64,000 nt of DNA from Sva-07 sp963828415 (GCA_963828415.1 CAWHEI010000001.1:496001-560000); one strand, 5' to 3'; shown: positions 38,094 to 47,223, numbered from the stretch's first letter. Notes: generated by a model not told the origin, from the sequence alone. Program-made: numbers and translations.

Positions 38094-38143
38094 CTGTTCA
38101 CCCAGATGATTGATTGACGGTTGTCAACGTAACAACTGTCAAC
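38086..38143. promoter_or_regulatory. Probable TetR operator: three TGTCAAC sites
   Basis: GTTGACA at 38086-38092 (reverse complement of TGTCAAC, over the regulator start codon) and TGTCAAC at 38122-38128 and 38137-38143 lie in the 86-base gap before the transporter start. A further TTGAC occurs at 38114-38118. The repeated half-site in a divergent regulator/transporter gap is what an operator array looks like. No binding data are known to me. Confidence 0.55.
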
Positions 38144-38179
38144 TCAGGCCGCTGGATCGGTCGAACGGAGGAATACACC

Positions 38180-40414
38180 ATGTTCACCAGACTGGGTCAT
38201 CTGGTCGTTCGCCGTCGGCGCACGGTGCTTGCCACCACGCTGCTCGGGCTCATCGTGGCGGTCGTGCTCGGCACCGGAGTGTTCGGGGAGCTGACGAACG
38301 GCGGCTTCGACGACCCCGGGTCCGAGTCGACTCGGGCGATCGCGGCACTCGACGCCGAGTTCGACACGGGCAGCGCCGATCTCGTCGCGATCGTGACGGC
38401 GACGGAGGGCGACGTCGATGCTGCGAACGTCGTCGCCGCTGGAACGGCATTGACGGACGAATTCGCGGCGATCGAGGGCACCGACGACGTTGCGTCGTAC
38501 TGGTCGCTCGGCTCGCCGGCGCCGCTGCGCTCGACCGAAGGCGACCGGGCACTGATCCTCATGCGCTTTCCGGGCGCCGAGGAGGACCCGGCGCGCGTCG
38601 AGACGATCGAGGCGATCCTCGACGAGTACGCCGGACTCGAGCGTGACGGCATCAGCGTCGGGCTGGCAGGCTCCGAGCCGGTGTTCGCTGCGATCGGCGA
38701 GACGATCGAGGGCGACCTCGCTCGTGCGGAGATGATCGCCGTCCCGCTCACGCTGTTGCTGTTGCTGTTCGTCTTCGGCGGTGTGGTCGCCGCCGGGCTG
38801 CCGTTGCTGGTCGGTGCCGTCTCGGTGTTCGGTGCGTTCATGGTGCTCTGGACGGTCACACAGTTCACAGACGTCTCGATCTTCTCGATCAACCTCGTGA
38901 CCGCCCTGGGTCTCGGCCTCGCCATCGACTACTCGCTGTTCATCGTGAGCCGATTCCGTGAGGAACGCGCCCGCGGGCGTTCGGTCGACGAGGCCGTGAT
39001 TCGCACGGTCGAAACGGCCGGGCGCACCGTCGCCTTCAGTGCGGTCACGGTGGCGATCTCGCTGAGCGCGCTGCTGATCTTCCCGCTGTACTTCCTGCGA
39101 TCGTTCGCCTACGGCGGCATCGGTGTCCTCGTGGTCGCCATGGTGATCTCCGTGGTGGCGCTGCCGGCACTGCTCGCCGTGCTCGGAGCGCGAGTCGACT
39201 CGTTGCAACTGTTTCATCGCCGTGAGGTGCAGGTTGGGGAAGGCTTCTGGCATCGCCTCGCGACCGGCGTGATGCGACGGCCGGGCGTCGTGGCGATCGC
39301 CGGGGTCACGTTTCTCGTGGCGCTCGGCGTCCCGTTCCTGAACGTCGAGTGGGGCGTGCCGGACGATCGGGTGCTGCCGGAGTCCACCGAGGTTCGCCGG
39401 CAATCCGACATCTTGCGCACCGAGTTCGATTCTTCGGAGGGTGATGCGTTTGCGATCGTGGCAAGCGGCGGCGTGGACGACGGCGCGATCGCCGGCTACG
39501 CCAGCACCGTGTCGTTGATCGACGGCGTGTCGCGGGTGGACAGTGCTGTCGGCCGATTCGTCGACGGTGACGTCGTTCTCGTCGATCCGGCGCTCGGTCA
39601 GTTCGCTGCGTCGGTATCGGCATCGCGCGACGCAACGTGGTTCAACGTGGTCCCCGACATCGAGCCGATCTCGGCCGAGGCGGAGGCGATGGTCGAGGAG
39701 ATCCGGTCGATCGACGCGCCGTTCGACGACACGCTCGTTGGCGGTGCCTCGGCGGCACTCGTCGATTCGAAGACGGCGATCTTCTCGCTCGTGCCGTATG
39801 CGGCGGCGATCATCATCGTGGCGACGTTCGTGCTGCTGTTCCTGATGTTCGGATCGCTGCTGGTGCCGGTCAAGGCAATCGTCCTCAACGCCCTCAGCCT
39901 GACGGCGACGTTCGGGCTGATGATCTGGGTGTTCCAGGAGGGCAACGGAGCCGATCTGCTCGGCTTCACAGCGACCGGACTGACCGACATCTCGATGCCG
40001 ATCCTCATGTTCTGCGTGGCATTCGGACTCTCGATGGATTACGAGGTGTTCCTGCTGTCGCGAATCAAGGAAGAGTACGACCGCACCGGCGACAACGATC
40101 TCGCCGTGGCGATCGGGCTCGAGAAGACCGGCCGGCTCGTGACCGCGGCGGCGCTGCTGCTGTCGATCACGTTCTTCGCCTTCGCGACCTCCGGCGTCAC
40201 GTTCATCAAGCTCTTCGGTCTCGGCTTGGCCGTGGCAGTGCTGGTCGATGCATTCATCGTTCGCTCGACGCTCGTGCCGGCACTGATGAAGCTCGCCGGT
40301 GATTGGAACTGGTGGTCGCCGGCGCCGCTGCGTCGGATCCACGAGCGCTTCGGCATCAGCGAGGCGCCCCCCGCAGAAGAGGGGGCTGTCGAACGCGAGC
40401 CGGTTCCGGCCTGA
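38180..40414 (+). CDS. MMPL-family RND transporter
   Basis: 744 residues. An N-terminal membrane helix (about 18-38), an external loop domain, five more helices including FSINLVTALGLGLAIDYSLF, then a second half of the same plan with ISMPILMFCVAFGLSMDYEV. The paired GLxIDYSLF and GLSMDYEVF motifs with Asp-Tyr are the proton-relay signature of MmpL/YdfJ transporters, which export lipids or drugs. GGAGG lies 9 bases before ATG 38180. It is probably controlled by the divergent TetR. Confidence 0.92.
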   Translation: MFTRLGHLVVRRRRTVLATTLLGLIVAVVLGTGVFGELTNGGFDDPGSESTRAIAALDAEFDTGSADLVAIVTATEGDVDAANVVAAGTALTDEFAAIEGTDDVASYWSLGSPAPLRSTEGDRALILMRFPGAEEDPARVETIEAILDEYAGLERDGISVGLAGSEPVFAAIGETIEGDLARAEMIAVPLTLLLLLFVFGGVVAAGLPLLVGAVSVFGAFMVLWTVTQFTDVSIFSINLVTALGLGLAIDYSLFIVSRFREERARGRSVDEAVIRTVETAGRTVAFSAVTVAISLSALLIFPLYFLRSFAYGGIGVLVVAMVISVVALPALLAVLGARVDSLQLFHRREVQVGEGFWHRLATGVMRRPGVVAIAGVTFLVALGVPFLNVEWGVPDDRVLPESTEVRRQSDILRTEFDSSEGDAFAIVASGGVDDGAIAGYASTVSLIDGVSRVDSAVGRFVDGDVVLVDPALGQFAASVSASRDATWFNVVPDIEPISAEAEAMVEEIRSIDAPFDDTLVGGASAALVDSKTAIFSLVPYAAAIIIVATFVLLFLMFGSLLVPVKAIVLNALSLTATFGLMIWVFQEGNGADLLGFTATGLTDISMPILMFCVAFGLSMDYEVFLLSRIKEEYDRTGDNDLAVAIGLEKTGRLVTAAALLLSITFFAFATSGVTFIKLFGLGLAVAVLVDAFIVRSTLVPALMKLAGDWNWWSPAPLRRIHERFGISEAPPAEEGAVEREPVPA

Positions 40415-40436
40415 TGAGTCGACGGTCGTGACGCGA

Positions 40437-40467
40437 CGAGGCCCCGGACGATGAGTCCGGGGCCTCG
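40437..40467. terminator. Hairpin terminator between convergent genes
   Basis: CGAGGCCCCGGAC (40437-40449) pairs perfectly with GTCCGGGGCCTCG (40455-40467) around a five-base loop GATGA. It lies 22 bases after the transporter stop and 23 bases from the ferredoxin stop on the other strand. There is no T-tract, as is common for actinobacterial terminators. Confidence 0.8.
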
Positions 40468-40490
40468 TGCCGTTCAGGGAAGGTTGGTGA

Positions 40491-40736
40491 TCAGGGCTCG
40501 ATGTAGATGCACTCGCCGGGGCACTCTTCGGCGGATTCGATGACCGCTTCGAGCTGGCCATCTGGGATCTCGGCGAGACCTTCGGCACCCTGGGCGTTGC
40601 CCTTGGCCTCGGCGAAGATCTTTCCGCTCTCGACGACATAGGCGAGACCGTCGTCGAGCAGGGTGAAGACGTCGGGGGCAATCTCCTCGCACAGGCCGTC
40701 GCCGGTGCACAGATCCTGGTCGATCCAGACCTTCAT
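40491..40736 (-). CDS. Small ferredoxin, probably [3Fe-4S]
   Basis: 81 residues. The cluster motif is CTGDGLC (C-x5-C), followed much later by CPGECIY. The C-x5-C spacing lacks the fourth ligand of a 4Fe-4S motif and is typical of the [3Fe-4S] ferredoxins that feed electrons to cytochromes P450 in actinobacteria. The protein is very acidic. No P450 gene is present in this window. It is divergent from arc. Confidence 0.85.
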   Translation of the reverse strand: MKVWIDQDLCTGDGLCEEIAPDVFTLLDDGLAYVVESGKIFAEAKGNAQGAEGLAEIPDGQLEAVIESAEECPGECIYIEP

Positions 40737-40837
40737 GTCAGTGAGCTCCTCGTTGAGTCGGGTGGTTCTACGGATCGAAGTTTACACGGCGAAGCACGTG
40801 CAAACACGATTCCCGCACCGCCGTGTACATTCGGTCC
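40737..40837. promoter_or_regulatory. Divergent promoter region, ferredoxin and arc
   Basis: ACACGGCG (40784-40791) is repeated inverted as CGCCGTGT (40819-40826), and the palindrome GCACGTGC lies at 40794-40801. The right half-site covers the possible upstream GTG start of arc (40823), which favours the ATG at 40838. No sigma-factor consensus was assigned. Confidence 0.35.
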
Positions 40838-42568
40838 ATGGCAACCTCTGCGGACGATCCACGGTCGACCAACGATGCCGGCGGCGGCGACGACGCCGAG
40901 CTGGCCGCCCTCCAGGACGAGATCGCTCACCTGCGCGCGCGACTCGCCGATGCACCGAAGCGGGTCCATTCTCTCGAGGAACGTCTCCTCGAGACCAAGG
41001 GCCAGCTCGCCGCGGCGGTGGGGCAGAACGAGAAGCTCTCCTACACCCTTCGCGAAGCGCGCGAACACATCGCCACCCTTCGCGACGAGGTCGACAAGCT
41101 GTCGCAGCCACCGTCGGCTTACGGGGTCGTGGTCGGCAAGAACGACGACGACACGGTCGACATCCTGACGAGTGGCCGCAAGATGCGCGTCGCTCTGCAC
41201 CCCGACATCGACCACGAGCTGCTCGATCGTGGCGCCGAGGTCGTCCTCAACGAGAGCTACAACGTCGTGATGGCGCGGGCACCGGAGATCACGGGCGAGG
41301 TGGTCACGGTCAAAGAGGTGATGGACGACGGTGTACGCATCGTGGTGGTCGGCCGCGCCGACGAGGAGCGGGTCTGCGAGCTGGCCGATGCGATCCGTGG
41401 CACACACATCCGCAACGGCGACCACTTGCGTCTCGACACTCGATCGAACCTGCTGCTCGAGAAGCTGCCGCGTCCGGAGGTCGAGCACCTGTTGCTCGAA
41501 GAGGTGCCTGACATCTCCTACACCGACATCGGTGGCCTCGACGACCAGATCGAGCAGATCGCCGACGCGGTCGAGTTGCCGTTCCTCCACCAGGACCTGT
41601 TCGCCGAGCATCAGCTGCCCGCTCCAAAGGGGATCCTGCTCTACGGGCCTCCCGGGTGTGGCAAGACGCTGATCGCCAAAGCCGTCGCCAACAGTCTCGC
41701 CAAGAAGGTCGCCGAGACGATCGGCGAGGGCAAGGGGCGCAGTTACTTCATCAACATCAAGGGCCCTGAACTGCTCAACAAGTACGTCGGTGAGACCGAA
41801 CGACAGATCCGCCTGGTGTTCCAGCGGGCTCGCGAGAAGAGCGACGAGGGCTGGCCGGTCATCGTGTTCTTCGACGAGATGGACTCGATGTTCCGCACCC
41901 GTGGGTCCGGCATCAGCTCCGACATGGAGTCGACCATCGTGCCGCAGCTGCTGTCGGAGATCGATGGTGTCGAGGGCCTGAAGAACGTCATCGTGATCGG
42001 GGCGACGAACCGTGAGGACCTGATCGATCCGGCGATCCTGCGACCCGGCCGCTTGGACGTGAAGATCAAGATCGAACGGCCGAACGCCGAGGCCGCCAAA
42101 GCGATCTTCGCCCGCTACCTCACCAACGAGATCCCGATCATGGAAGGCGAATCGATCCCCGAGATGATCGATGCCACCGTCACCGAGATGTACCGCGACG
42201 ACGAGGCCAACCGCTTCCTCGAAGTGACGTACCAGAACGGCGACAAGGAGATCCTCTACTACAAGGACTTCTCGTCGGGGGCCATGATCGAGAATGTCGT
42301 CCGGCGGGCGAAGAAGCTGGCGATCAAGCGAGTGATCGGCGGCGGCAGCAAGGGCGTGTGCACCGACGACCTGCTCGCCTCGATCAAGCAGGAGTACAAG
42401 GAACACGAGGACCTGCCCAACACCACCAATCCCGATGACTGGGCGAAGATCTCCGGCAAGAAGGGCGAGCGGATCGTGTTCATCCGCACACTCGTCTCCG
42501 AGACCGCGGCGACCGATGCCACCGGTGGCCGAGCGATCGAACGTGTGGCGACCGGGCAGTACCTGTGA
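40838..42568 (+). CDS. arc: Proteasome-associated AAA+ ATPase ARC/Mpa
   Basis: 576 residues from ATG 40838 (a GTG at 40823 would add five). An N-terminal coiled coil (about 20-80) captures pupylated substrates. Tandem OB domains follow, then the AAA+ module with Walker A GPPGCGKT near 270-277, Walker B VIVFFDEMDS and IGATNRED. The protein ends GQYL, the motif that docks on the 20S proteasome. It unfolds Pup-tagged proteins and threads them into PrcAB. It starts the Pup-proteasome locus. Confidence 0.96.
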   Translation: MATSADDPRSTNDAGGGDDAELAALQDEIAHLRARLADAPKRVHSLEERLLETKGQLAAAVGQNEKLSYTLREAREHIATLRDEVDKLSQPPSAYGVVVGKNDDDTVDILTSGRKMRVALHPDIDHELLDRGAEVVLNESYNVVMARAPEITGEVVTVKEVMDDGVRIVVVGRADEERVCELADAIRGTHIRNGDHLRLDTRSNLLLEKLPRPEVEHLLLEEVPDISYTDIGGLDDQIEQIADAVELPFLHQDLFAEHQLPAPKGILLYGPPGCGKTLIAKAVANSLAKKVAETIGEGKGRSYFINIKGPELLNKYVGETERQIRLVFQRAREKSDEGWPVIVFFDEMDSMFRTRGSGISSDMESTIVPQLLSEIDGVEGLKNVIVIGATNREDLIDPAILRPGRLDVKIKIERPNAEAAKAIFARYLTNEIPIMEGESIPEMIDATVTEMYRDDEANRFLEVTYQNGDKEILYYKDFSSGAMIENVVRRAKKLAIKRVIGGGSKGVCTDDLLASIKQEYKEHEDLPNTTNPDDWAKISGKKGERIVFIRTLVSETAATDATGGRAIERVATGQYL

Positions 42569-43782
42569 GCGTGCGCCGAGAGTACGACGTCGTCGTCTAT
42601 GGGGCGACGAGCTTCGTCGGCCAGATCCTGTGTCGCTACCTGGTGCAGCGGCACGGCACCGATGGCGAACTGCGATGGGCGATCGCCGGGCGGAGTGCAG
42701 CCAAGCTCGACGAGGTGGCGAGCCGCACCGGCGCCGACGTGCCCCGCATCGTTGCCGATGCCGGCGATCGGGTCGCCCTCGATGCACTCGCCGAGTCCAC
42801 ACGAGTGGTTGCGTCCACCGTGGGCCCCTACTCGTTGTACGGCTCCGAACTCGTCGGTGCCGTCGTCGAGGCGGGCGGCGACTACTGCGACCTGACCGGC
42901 GAGGTGCAGTGGATGCGCCGGATGATCGACGCTCACCAGGCGCGCGCCGAGCAGACCGGTGCGCGCATCGTGCACACCTGCGGTTTCGACTCGATCCCGT
43001 CGGATCTCGGCACGTGGTTCACTCAGCAGCGGGCCATCGAGCAGTTCGGCGAGCCGTGCGTCGAAGTGCGGATGTCGGTCAAGGGTGCCAAGGGCGGCGT
43101 CAGTGGCGGCACCGCGGCGAGTGGCATGCAGATGTTCGAGGAGATGGCGGCAGACCCGTCGCTTCGCAAGGTGGTCGGCGACCCGTACGTCCTCGCCCCG
43201 GTGGACCTTCGTCAGGGGCCGAAGCAGCCCGGGATGAGCCGCCCGACGCGCGACGACCGATTCGAGTGCTGGGTGGCACCGTTCGTGATGGCTCCGACGA
43301 ACTCCGCCGTGGTGCTGCGTAGTCACGCCCTGCTGGGCCAACCGTGGGGACGCGACTTCACCTACGGCGAGACGATGATGACCGGCGACGGTCTCATCGG
43401 GGGAGTGGCGGCGTGGGGGATGACCGCCGGCCTTGCTGCGTTCACGGGCGTCGCCAGTTTCGGCCCGACGCGCAAGCTGCTCGGCAAGGTCATCCCGAAG
43501 CCAGGCGCCGGCCCGAGCGAGGCGAAGCAGCAGGCCGGATACTTCGACCTGCGCTTCGTCGGGCGAACCGCGAGCGGGCAGGAGATCCGCACCAAGGTGA
43601 CCGGCGACGCCGACCCGGGCTACGGCTCGACGGCCAAGATGCTCGGCGAGTCGGCCGTGGCCTTCCTCGATCTCGATCCTGCCGAGGTGGGCGGCGGGTT
43701 CTGGACACCGGCGAGCGCGTTCGGCGATGCCCTGATCGAACGCCTCGAAGCGCACGCCGGCGTCCGCTTCGACGTCATCTGA
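42565..43782 (+). CDS. Saccharopine-dehydrogenase-like / trans-acting enoyl reductase-like protein
   Basis: 405 residues. An N-terminal NAD(P)-binding Rossmann domain has VVVYGATSFVGQILCRYL, followed by VVASTVGPYSLYGSELV and DYCDLTGEVQW, then HTCGFDSIPSDLG. These blocks are shared by the saccharopine-dehydrogenase NADP-binding family and the mycobacterial trans-acting enoyl reductases. The substrate is unknown. It starts at GTG overlapping the arc stop, so it is co-translated with arc and separates arc from dop. A long hairpin follows. Confidence 0.82.
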   Translation: MSVRREYDVVVYGATSFVGQILCRYLVQRHGTDGELRWAIAGRSAAKLDEVASRTGADVPRIVADAGDRVALDALAESTRVVASTVGPYSLYGSELVGAVVEAGGDYCDLTGEVQWMRRMIDAHQARAEQTGARIVHTCGFDSIPSDLGTWFTQQRAIEQFGEPCVEVRMSVKGAKGGVSGGTAASGMQMFEEMAADPSLRKVVGDPYVLAPVDLRQGPKQPGMSRPTRDDRFECWVAPFVMAPTNSAVVLRSHALLGQPWGRDFTYGETMMTGDGLIGGVAAWGMTAGLAAFTGVASFGPTRKLLGKVIPKPGAGPSEAKQQAGYFDLRFVGRTASGQEIRTKVTGDADPGYGSTAKMLGESAVAFLDLDPAEVGGGFWTPASAFGDALIERLEAHAGVRFDVI

Positions 43783-43790
43783 CTTCGGTC

Positions 43791-43855
43791 TGGTTCCCCC
43801 AGCCCAGGTCTGCGGGAACCAGCGTGGTTCCCGGAGACCTGGGCTCGGGGAACCA
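43791..43855. repeat. Nested 31-bp inverted repeat
   Basis: The left arm 43791-43821 and right arm 43825-43855 are complementary at 29 of 31 positions with a GCG loop. Each arm itself begins TGGTTCCC and ends GGGAACCA, so it can also fold alone. The element lies between the reductase stop and dop, and could terminate transcription or be a dispersed hairpin element. Confidence 0.75.
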
Positions 43856-43905
43856 CGATGTGAGCTGAACGTCACGGGTGACGATGGCTCCGCTAGGTTC
43901 ACAGC

Positions 43906-45399
43906 ATGGCGTTGCCCAAGGTCTGCGGGATCGAGACCGAGTACGGCATCGTCGTGCGCGGGGGCGACAACAACCCGGTGTCAGCGTCGTCGATGTTGAT
44001 CAACGCCTACGTGGCTGCCACCAATCGCGACCGTGGTCGCGTCGGCTGGGACTTCGAGGACGAGCAACCGAGCAACGACGCCCGTGGCTTCGAACTCGAC
44101 GCCTCGCTGGCGCCCGAGGTCGAGACGATGCTCGTCAACGCCGTGCTCACCAACGGCGCCCGCTACTACGTCGATCATGCCCACCCCGAGATCTCGACAC
44201 CCGAGGTCACCACGGCCCGTGAGGCGCTGGTGTGGGACCGCGCCGCCGAAGAGATCGTGCGGGCATCGATGCAGCACGTGCGTTCGTTGCTGCCCGACGG
44301 CGGCGAGATCATCGTGCACAAGAACAACTCCGATGGCAAGGGCAACAGCTACGGCTGCCACGAGAACTACCTGATCGCTCGCGAGACGCCGTTCGGGCGC
44401 ATGGCGAGCCAGATCACGCCGCACTTCGTGACCCGGCAGGTCTTCTGCGGGGCGGGCAAGGTGGGCTGCGAACTCCCGGGTCGGCCCGCCGACTACGTGC
44501 CGTACCAACTGAGCCAGCGTGCCGACTTCTTCGAGGAGGAGATCGGGCTCGAAACCACGTTGAAGCGCCCGATCGTCAACACACGCGACGAGCCGCACGC
44601 CGACGCTCAGAAGTACCGACGTCTGCACGTCATCGTCGGCGATGCCAACATGAGCGAGGTCGCCACGTACCTCAAAGTCGGCACCACGGCGATCGTGCTC
44701 GCCATGATCGAGGACGACGAACTCGGCGACGAATGGCTGCTCGGCAACCCCGTGGCCGCAATCCGTCAGGTGAGCCACGACCCGACGTTGCGCCAGACGA
44801 TCATGCTGCGCGACGGGAGTCGTGCGACGGCGCTGGAGATCCAATGGGGACTGCTCGAGCGGGCCCGCAAGTACGAGCAGTCACACGGGCTCGACTGTGT
44901 CGGCGACGGCGTGGGTGCCGACGTCCTCGCCAAGTGGGAGACGGTGCTCGCTGGTCTCGAAGCGGATCCGACGTCCGTTGCCCACTGGGTCGACTGGGCT
45001 GCGAAACGGCGTCTCGTCGACGGTTATGCCGCCCGTCACGACGTCCAGCCCGGCTCGCCGAAGCTCAAAGCCATCGACCTCCAGTACCACGATCTGCGTG
45101 CGGATCGGTGCCTGGCCTTACGAGCCGGCCTCGACACGATGGTTGACCCGGCCGAAGTTGCCGACGCGATGACGCAACCGCCGACGACCACACGGGCGTA
45201 CTTCCGCGGCCGCTGCCTGCAGAAGTTTCCCGACGACGTGGTCGCGGCCAACTGGGATTCGCTCGTGTTCGATGTCGGCCGCGACCCACTGCGCCGCGTG
45301 CCGATGATGGAACCATTACGCGGGACCGCCGACCACGTTGGTACCTTGATCGACCAGAGCGAGACGGCACGAGAACTCCTCGACCGCCTCGGGCAATGA
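43906..45399 (+). CDS. dop: Pup deamidase/depupylase Dop
   Basis: 497 residues. It opens PKVCGIETEYGIVVRG with the nucleotide/metal Glu residues, has the Dop-specific loop region (NPVSASSMLINAYV), the catalytic Asp in YYVDHAHPE, KNNSDGKGNSYGCHENYL, and NTRDEPHADAQKYRRLHVI. It belongs to the carboxylate-amine ligase fold shared with PafA. It deamidates the C-terminal Gln of Pup to Glu and also removes Pup from substrates. It stands immediately before pup. Confidence 0.96.
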   Translation: MALPKVCGIETEYGIVVRGGDNNPVSASSMLINAYVAATNRDRGRVGWDFEDEQPSNDARGFELDASLAPEVETMLVNAVLTNGARYYVDHAHPEISTPEVTTAREALVWDRAAEEIVRASMQHVRSLLPDGGEIIVHKNNSDGKGNSYGCHENYLIARETPFGRMASQITPHFVTRQVFCGAGKVGCELPGRPADYVPYQLSQRADFFEEEIGLETTLKRPIVNTRDEPHADAQKYRRLHVIVGDANMSEVATYLKVGTTAIVLAMIEDDELGDEWLLGNPVAAIRQVSHDPTLRQTIMLRDGSRATALEIQWGLLERARKYEQSHGLDCVGDGVGADVLAKWETVLAGLEADPTSVAHWVDWAAKRRLVDGYAARHDVQPGSPKLKAIDLQYHDLRADRCLALRAGLDTMVDPAEVADAMTQPPTTTRAYFRGRCLQKFPDDVVAANWDSLVFDVGRDPLRRVPMMEPLRGTADHVGTLIDQSETARELLDRLGQ

Positions 45400-45442
45400 T
45401 CCACCACGATTCATCCGACTCACCGAAGGGAAGCAACCGCTG

Positions 45443-45640
45443 ATGGCCGAACGCACCCAGAAGTCGAAGGGCACCACGAGCCGCGAGGCCGACGCCTCAG
45501 TCGAGGCCGCTCCGGCGACCACCGAGACCGGCGAGAAGCTCAAGGCCGAGCTCGACGACCTGCTCGACGAGATCGACGAGGTGTTGGAGACCAACGCCGA
45601 GGACTTCGTGAAGTCGTACGTGCAAAAGGGCGGACAGTAA
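45443..45640 (+). CDS. pup: Prokaryotic ubiquitin-like protein Pup
   Basis: 65 residues, intrinsically disordered and acidic. The C-terminal half is the conserved helix-forming part (EDFVKSYVQKGGQ). It ends Gly-Gly-Gln, so Dop must deamidate it before PafA can attach it to lysines. GAAGGGAAG lies 12 bases upstream of the ATG. It lies 43 bases after dop and 3 bases before prcB. Confidence 0.97.
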   Translation: MAERTQKSKGTTSREADASVEAAPATTETGEKLKAELDDLLDEIDEVLETNAEDFVKSYVQKGGQ

Positions 45641-45643
45641 CCC

Positions 45644-46441
45644 GTGACGATGCCGATCTTCTCGACCTCGGACGACCCGGGGTCGAGCTTTCCGGAGCTG
45701 CTGCGTCGTGTGGGCCTCGGACCCGAACCGATGGTCGGCGCATCCAACGACCTGATGCGTGAGCTGTCGTTGCCGCACGCCACCACCTGCGTGGCGCTCA
45801 CCTACGCCGACGGCGTCGTGATGGCCGGTGACCGGCGAGCGACGTCGGGCAACCTGATCTCGCACCGGACGATGGAGAAGGTCGTCGAAGCCGATCGCCA
45901 CAGCGGTGTTGCCATCGCCGGCGCCGCCGGAGCTGCGATGGAGATGATCCGGCTGTTCCAGCTGCAACTCGAGCACTACGAGAAGGTCGAAGGCACGGCC
46001 CTGAGCCTCGAGGGCAAGGCGAACCAGCTGTCGATGATGGTTCGCGGCAACCTGCAAGCCGCGATGATGGGCATGGTCGTCGTGCCGATCTTCGGTGGCT
46101 ACGACCTGCGCCGCGAGTGCGGGCGGCTGTGGGACTACGACGCCACCGGGGGCCGCTACGAAGAGCGCGACTACGTCGCCACGGGCTCGGGGAGTCTTCA
46201 CGCCGGCACGGTCATCAAGGTGGGGTTCCGTCCAGAGATGAGTCGCGAGGACGCCGTGAACCTGGCTGCTCGTGCACTCTGGGAAGCCGCCGACGCCGAC
46301 TCGGCAACCGGCGGACCGGACGTACTGCGCGGGATCTATCCCGTCGTCGCCACCATCGACGCCGGTGGATGGAACCGGCTCGCCGACGAGGACCTCGCCG
46401 TCCGGTACGAGGCCATCGTTGCGGAGGTGCGTTCGCGATGA
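45644..46441 (+). CDS. prcB: 20S proteasome subunit beta
   Basis: 265 residues starting with GTG. A propeptide of 46 residues ends LSLPHA; the mature chain begins at Thr47 (TTCVALTYADGVVMAGDRRA). Counting from that Thr, Asp17 and Lys33 of the catalytic set are present. The autoprocessed beta subunit carries the N-terminal-nucleophile peptidase activity of the core particle. It overlaps prcA by ATGA, giving equal expression of the two ring subunits. Confidence 0.96.
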   Translation: MTMPIFSTSDDPGSSFPELLRRVGLGPEPMVGASNDLMRELSLPHATTCVALTYADGVVMAGDRRATSGNLISHRTMEKVVEADRHSGVAIAGAAGAAMEMIRLFQLQLEHYEKVEGTALSLEGKANQLSMMVRGNLQAAMMGMVVVPIFGGYDLRRECGRLWDYDATGGRYEERDYVATGSGSLHAGTVIKVGFRPEMSREDAVNLAARALWEAADADSATGGPDVLRGIYPVVATIDAGGWNRLADEDLAVRYEAIVAEVRSR

Positions 46442-47106
46442 GCATGCCGTTCTACGTCGCGCCCGAACAGATGATGAAGGACCGTGCCGACTTCGCGCGC
46501 AAGGGCATCGCCCGTGGGCGCGCCCTGGTGGCGGTGCGCTACGCCGACGGCATCGTGATCGTCGCCGAGAACGCGTCCGAGACGCTGCGCAAGGTCAGCG
46601 AAATCTACGACCGCATCGCCTTCGCCGGTGTCGGCAAGTACAACGAGTTCGACCAGCTTCGTGTGGCGGGCGTGCGAGCAGCGGACCTCAAGGGATTCCA
46701 GTACTCCCGTGACGACGTCGATGCGCGCAGTCTGGCAAACAGCTACGCCCAGATGCTCGGCACGATCTTCACCCACGAGATGAAGCCGATGGAGGTCGAG
46801 ATCCTCGTCGCCGAAGTCGGCCTCGAACCGGCGGGCGATCAGATGTTCCACATCCTCTACGACGGCACGGTCGTCGACGAACGTGACTACGCCGCGATCG
46901 GCGGCGACGCCGAGGCGATCAACGCGCGTCTCGCCGACACCTGGACCGACGGACTCGATCGTGCAGCGGCAATCGCCCTCGGACGGACCGCACTCGGCGG
47001 CCCGGACCGCGAGATCTCCGACGACGACCTCGAAGTCGCCGACCTTGCACGCACCAATGGCCGCCGCTGCTTCCACCGGCTGGCCAAGGACGACCTCAGT
47101 GCCTGA
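46438..47106 (+). CDS. prcA: 20S proteasome subunit alpha
   Basis: 222 residues. It opens MSMPFYVAPEQMMKDRADFA, the gate-forming N-terminus, then RKGIARGRALVAVRYADGIV and AENASETLRKVSEIYDRIAF, typical of actinobacterial alpha subunits. It forms the outer rings that gate entry and bind ARC. It ends LAKDDLSA. The ATG was chosen by the prcB overlap. It is followed not by pafA but by a hairpin-repeat doublet. Confidence 0.95.
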   Translation: MSMPFYVAPEQMMKDRADFARKGIARGRALVAVRYADGIVIVAENASETLRKVSEIYDRIAFAGVGKYNEFDQLRVAGVRAADLKGFQYSRDDVDARSLANSYAQMLGTIFTHEMKPMEVEILVAEVGLEPAGDQMFHILYDGTVVDERDYAAIGGDAEAINARLADTWTDGLDRAAAIALGRTALGGPDREISDDDLEVADLARTNGRRCFHRLAKDDLSA

Positions 47107-47124
47107 CCCGTCGCACCAGCGTGC

Positions 47125-47223
47125 GATGAGCCAGCCGACCGTATCCGGCGGTTTCGCTCATCGTTGAGCAGCTGGCGCCGTTTCCGATGAGCCAGCCGAC
47201 CGTATCCGGCGGTTTCGCTCATC
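47125..47223. repeat. Second tandem doublet of 38-nt hairpin cores
   Basis: Cores at 47125-47162 and 47186-47223 are identical to each other. Each starts GATGAGC and ends GCTCATC with an inner GACCGTAT and CGGCGGT. Period is 61 bases, as at 24265/24326, although the 23-base spacer sequence differs. The core differs from the first locus at only a few positions. It lies between the prcA stop and the convergent gene stop at 47219, and the second core supplies that stop codon. Confidence 0.88.

Noticed and set aside
38144..40681. 845-codon open frame antisense to the MMPL transporter
   Set aside because: His/Arg/Asp-rich composition and no family motif; it is the complement of a high-GC coding frame with the third-position bias expected of a shadow.
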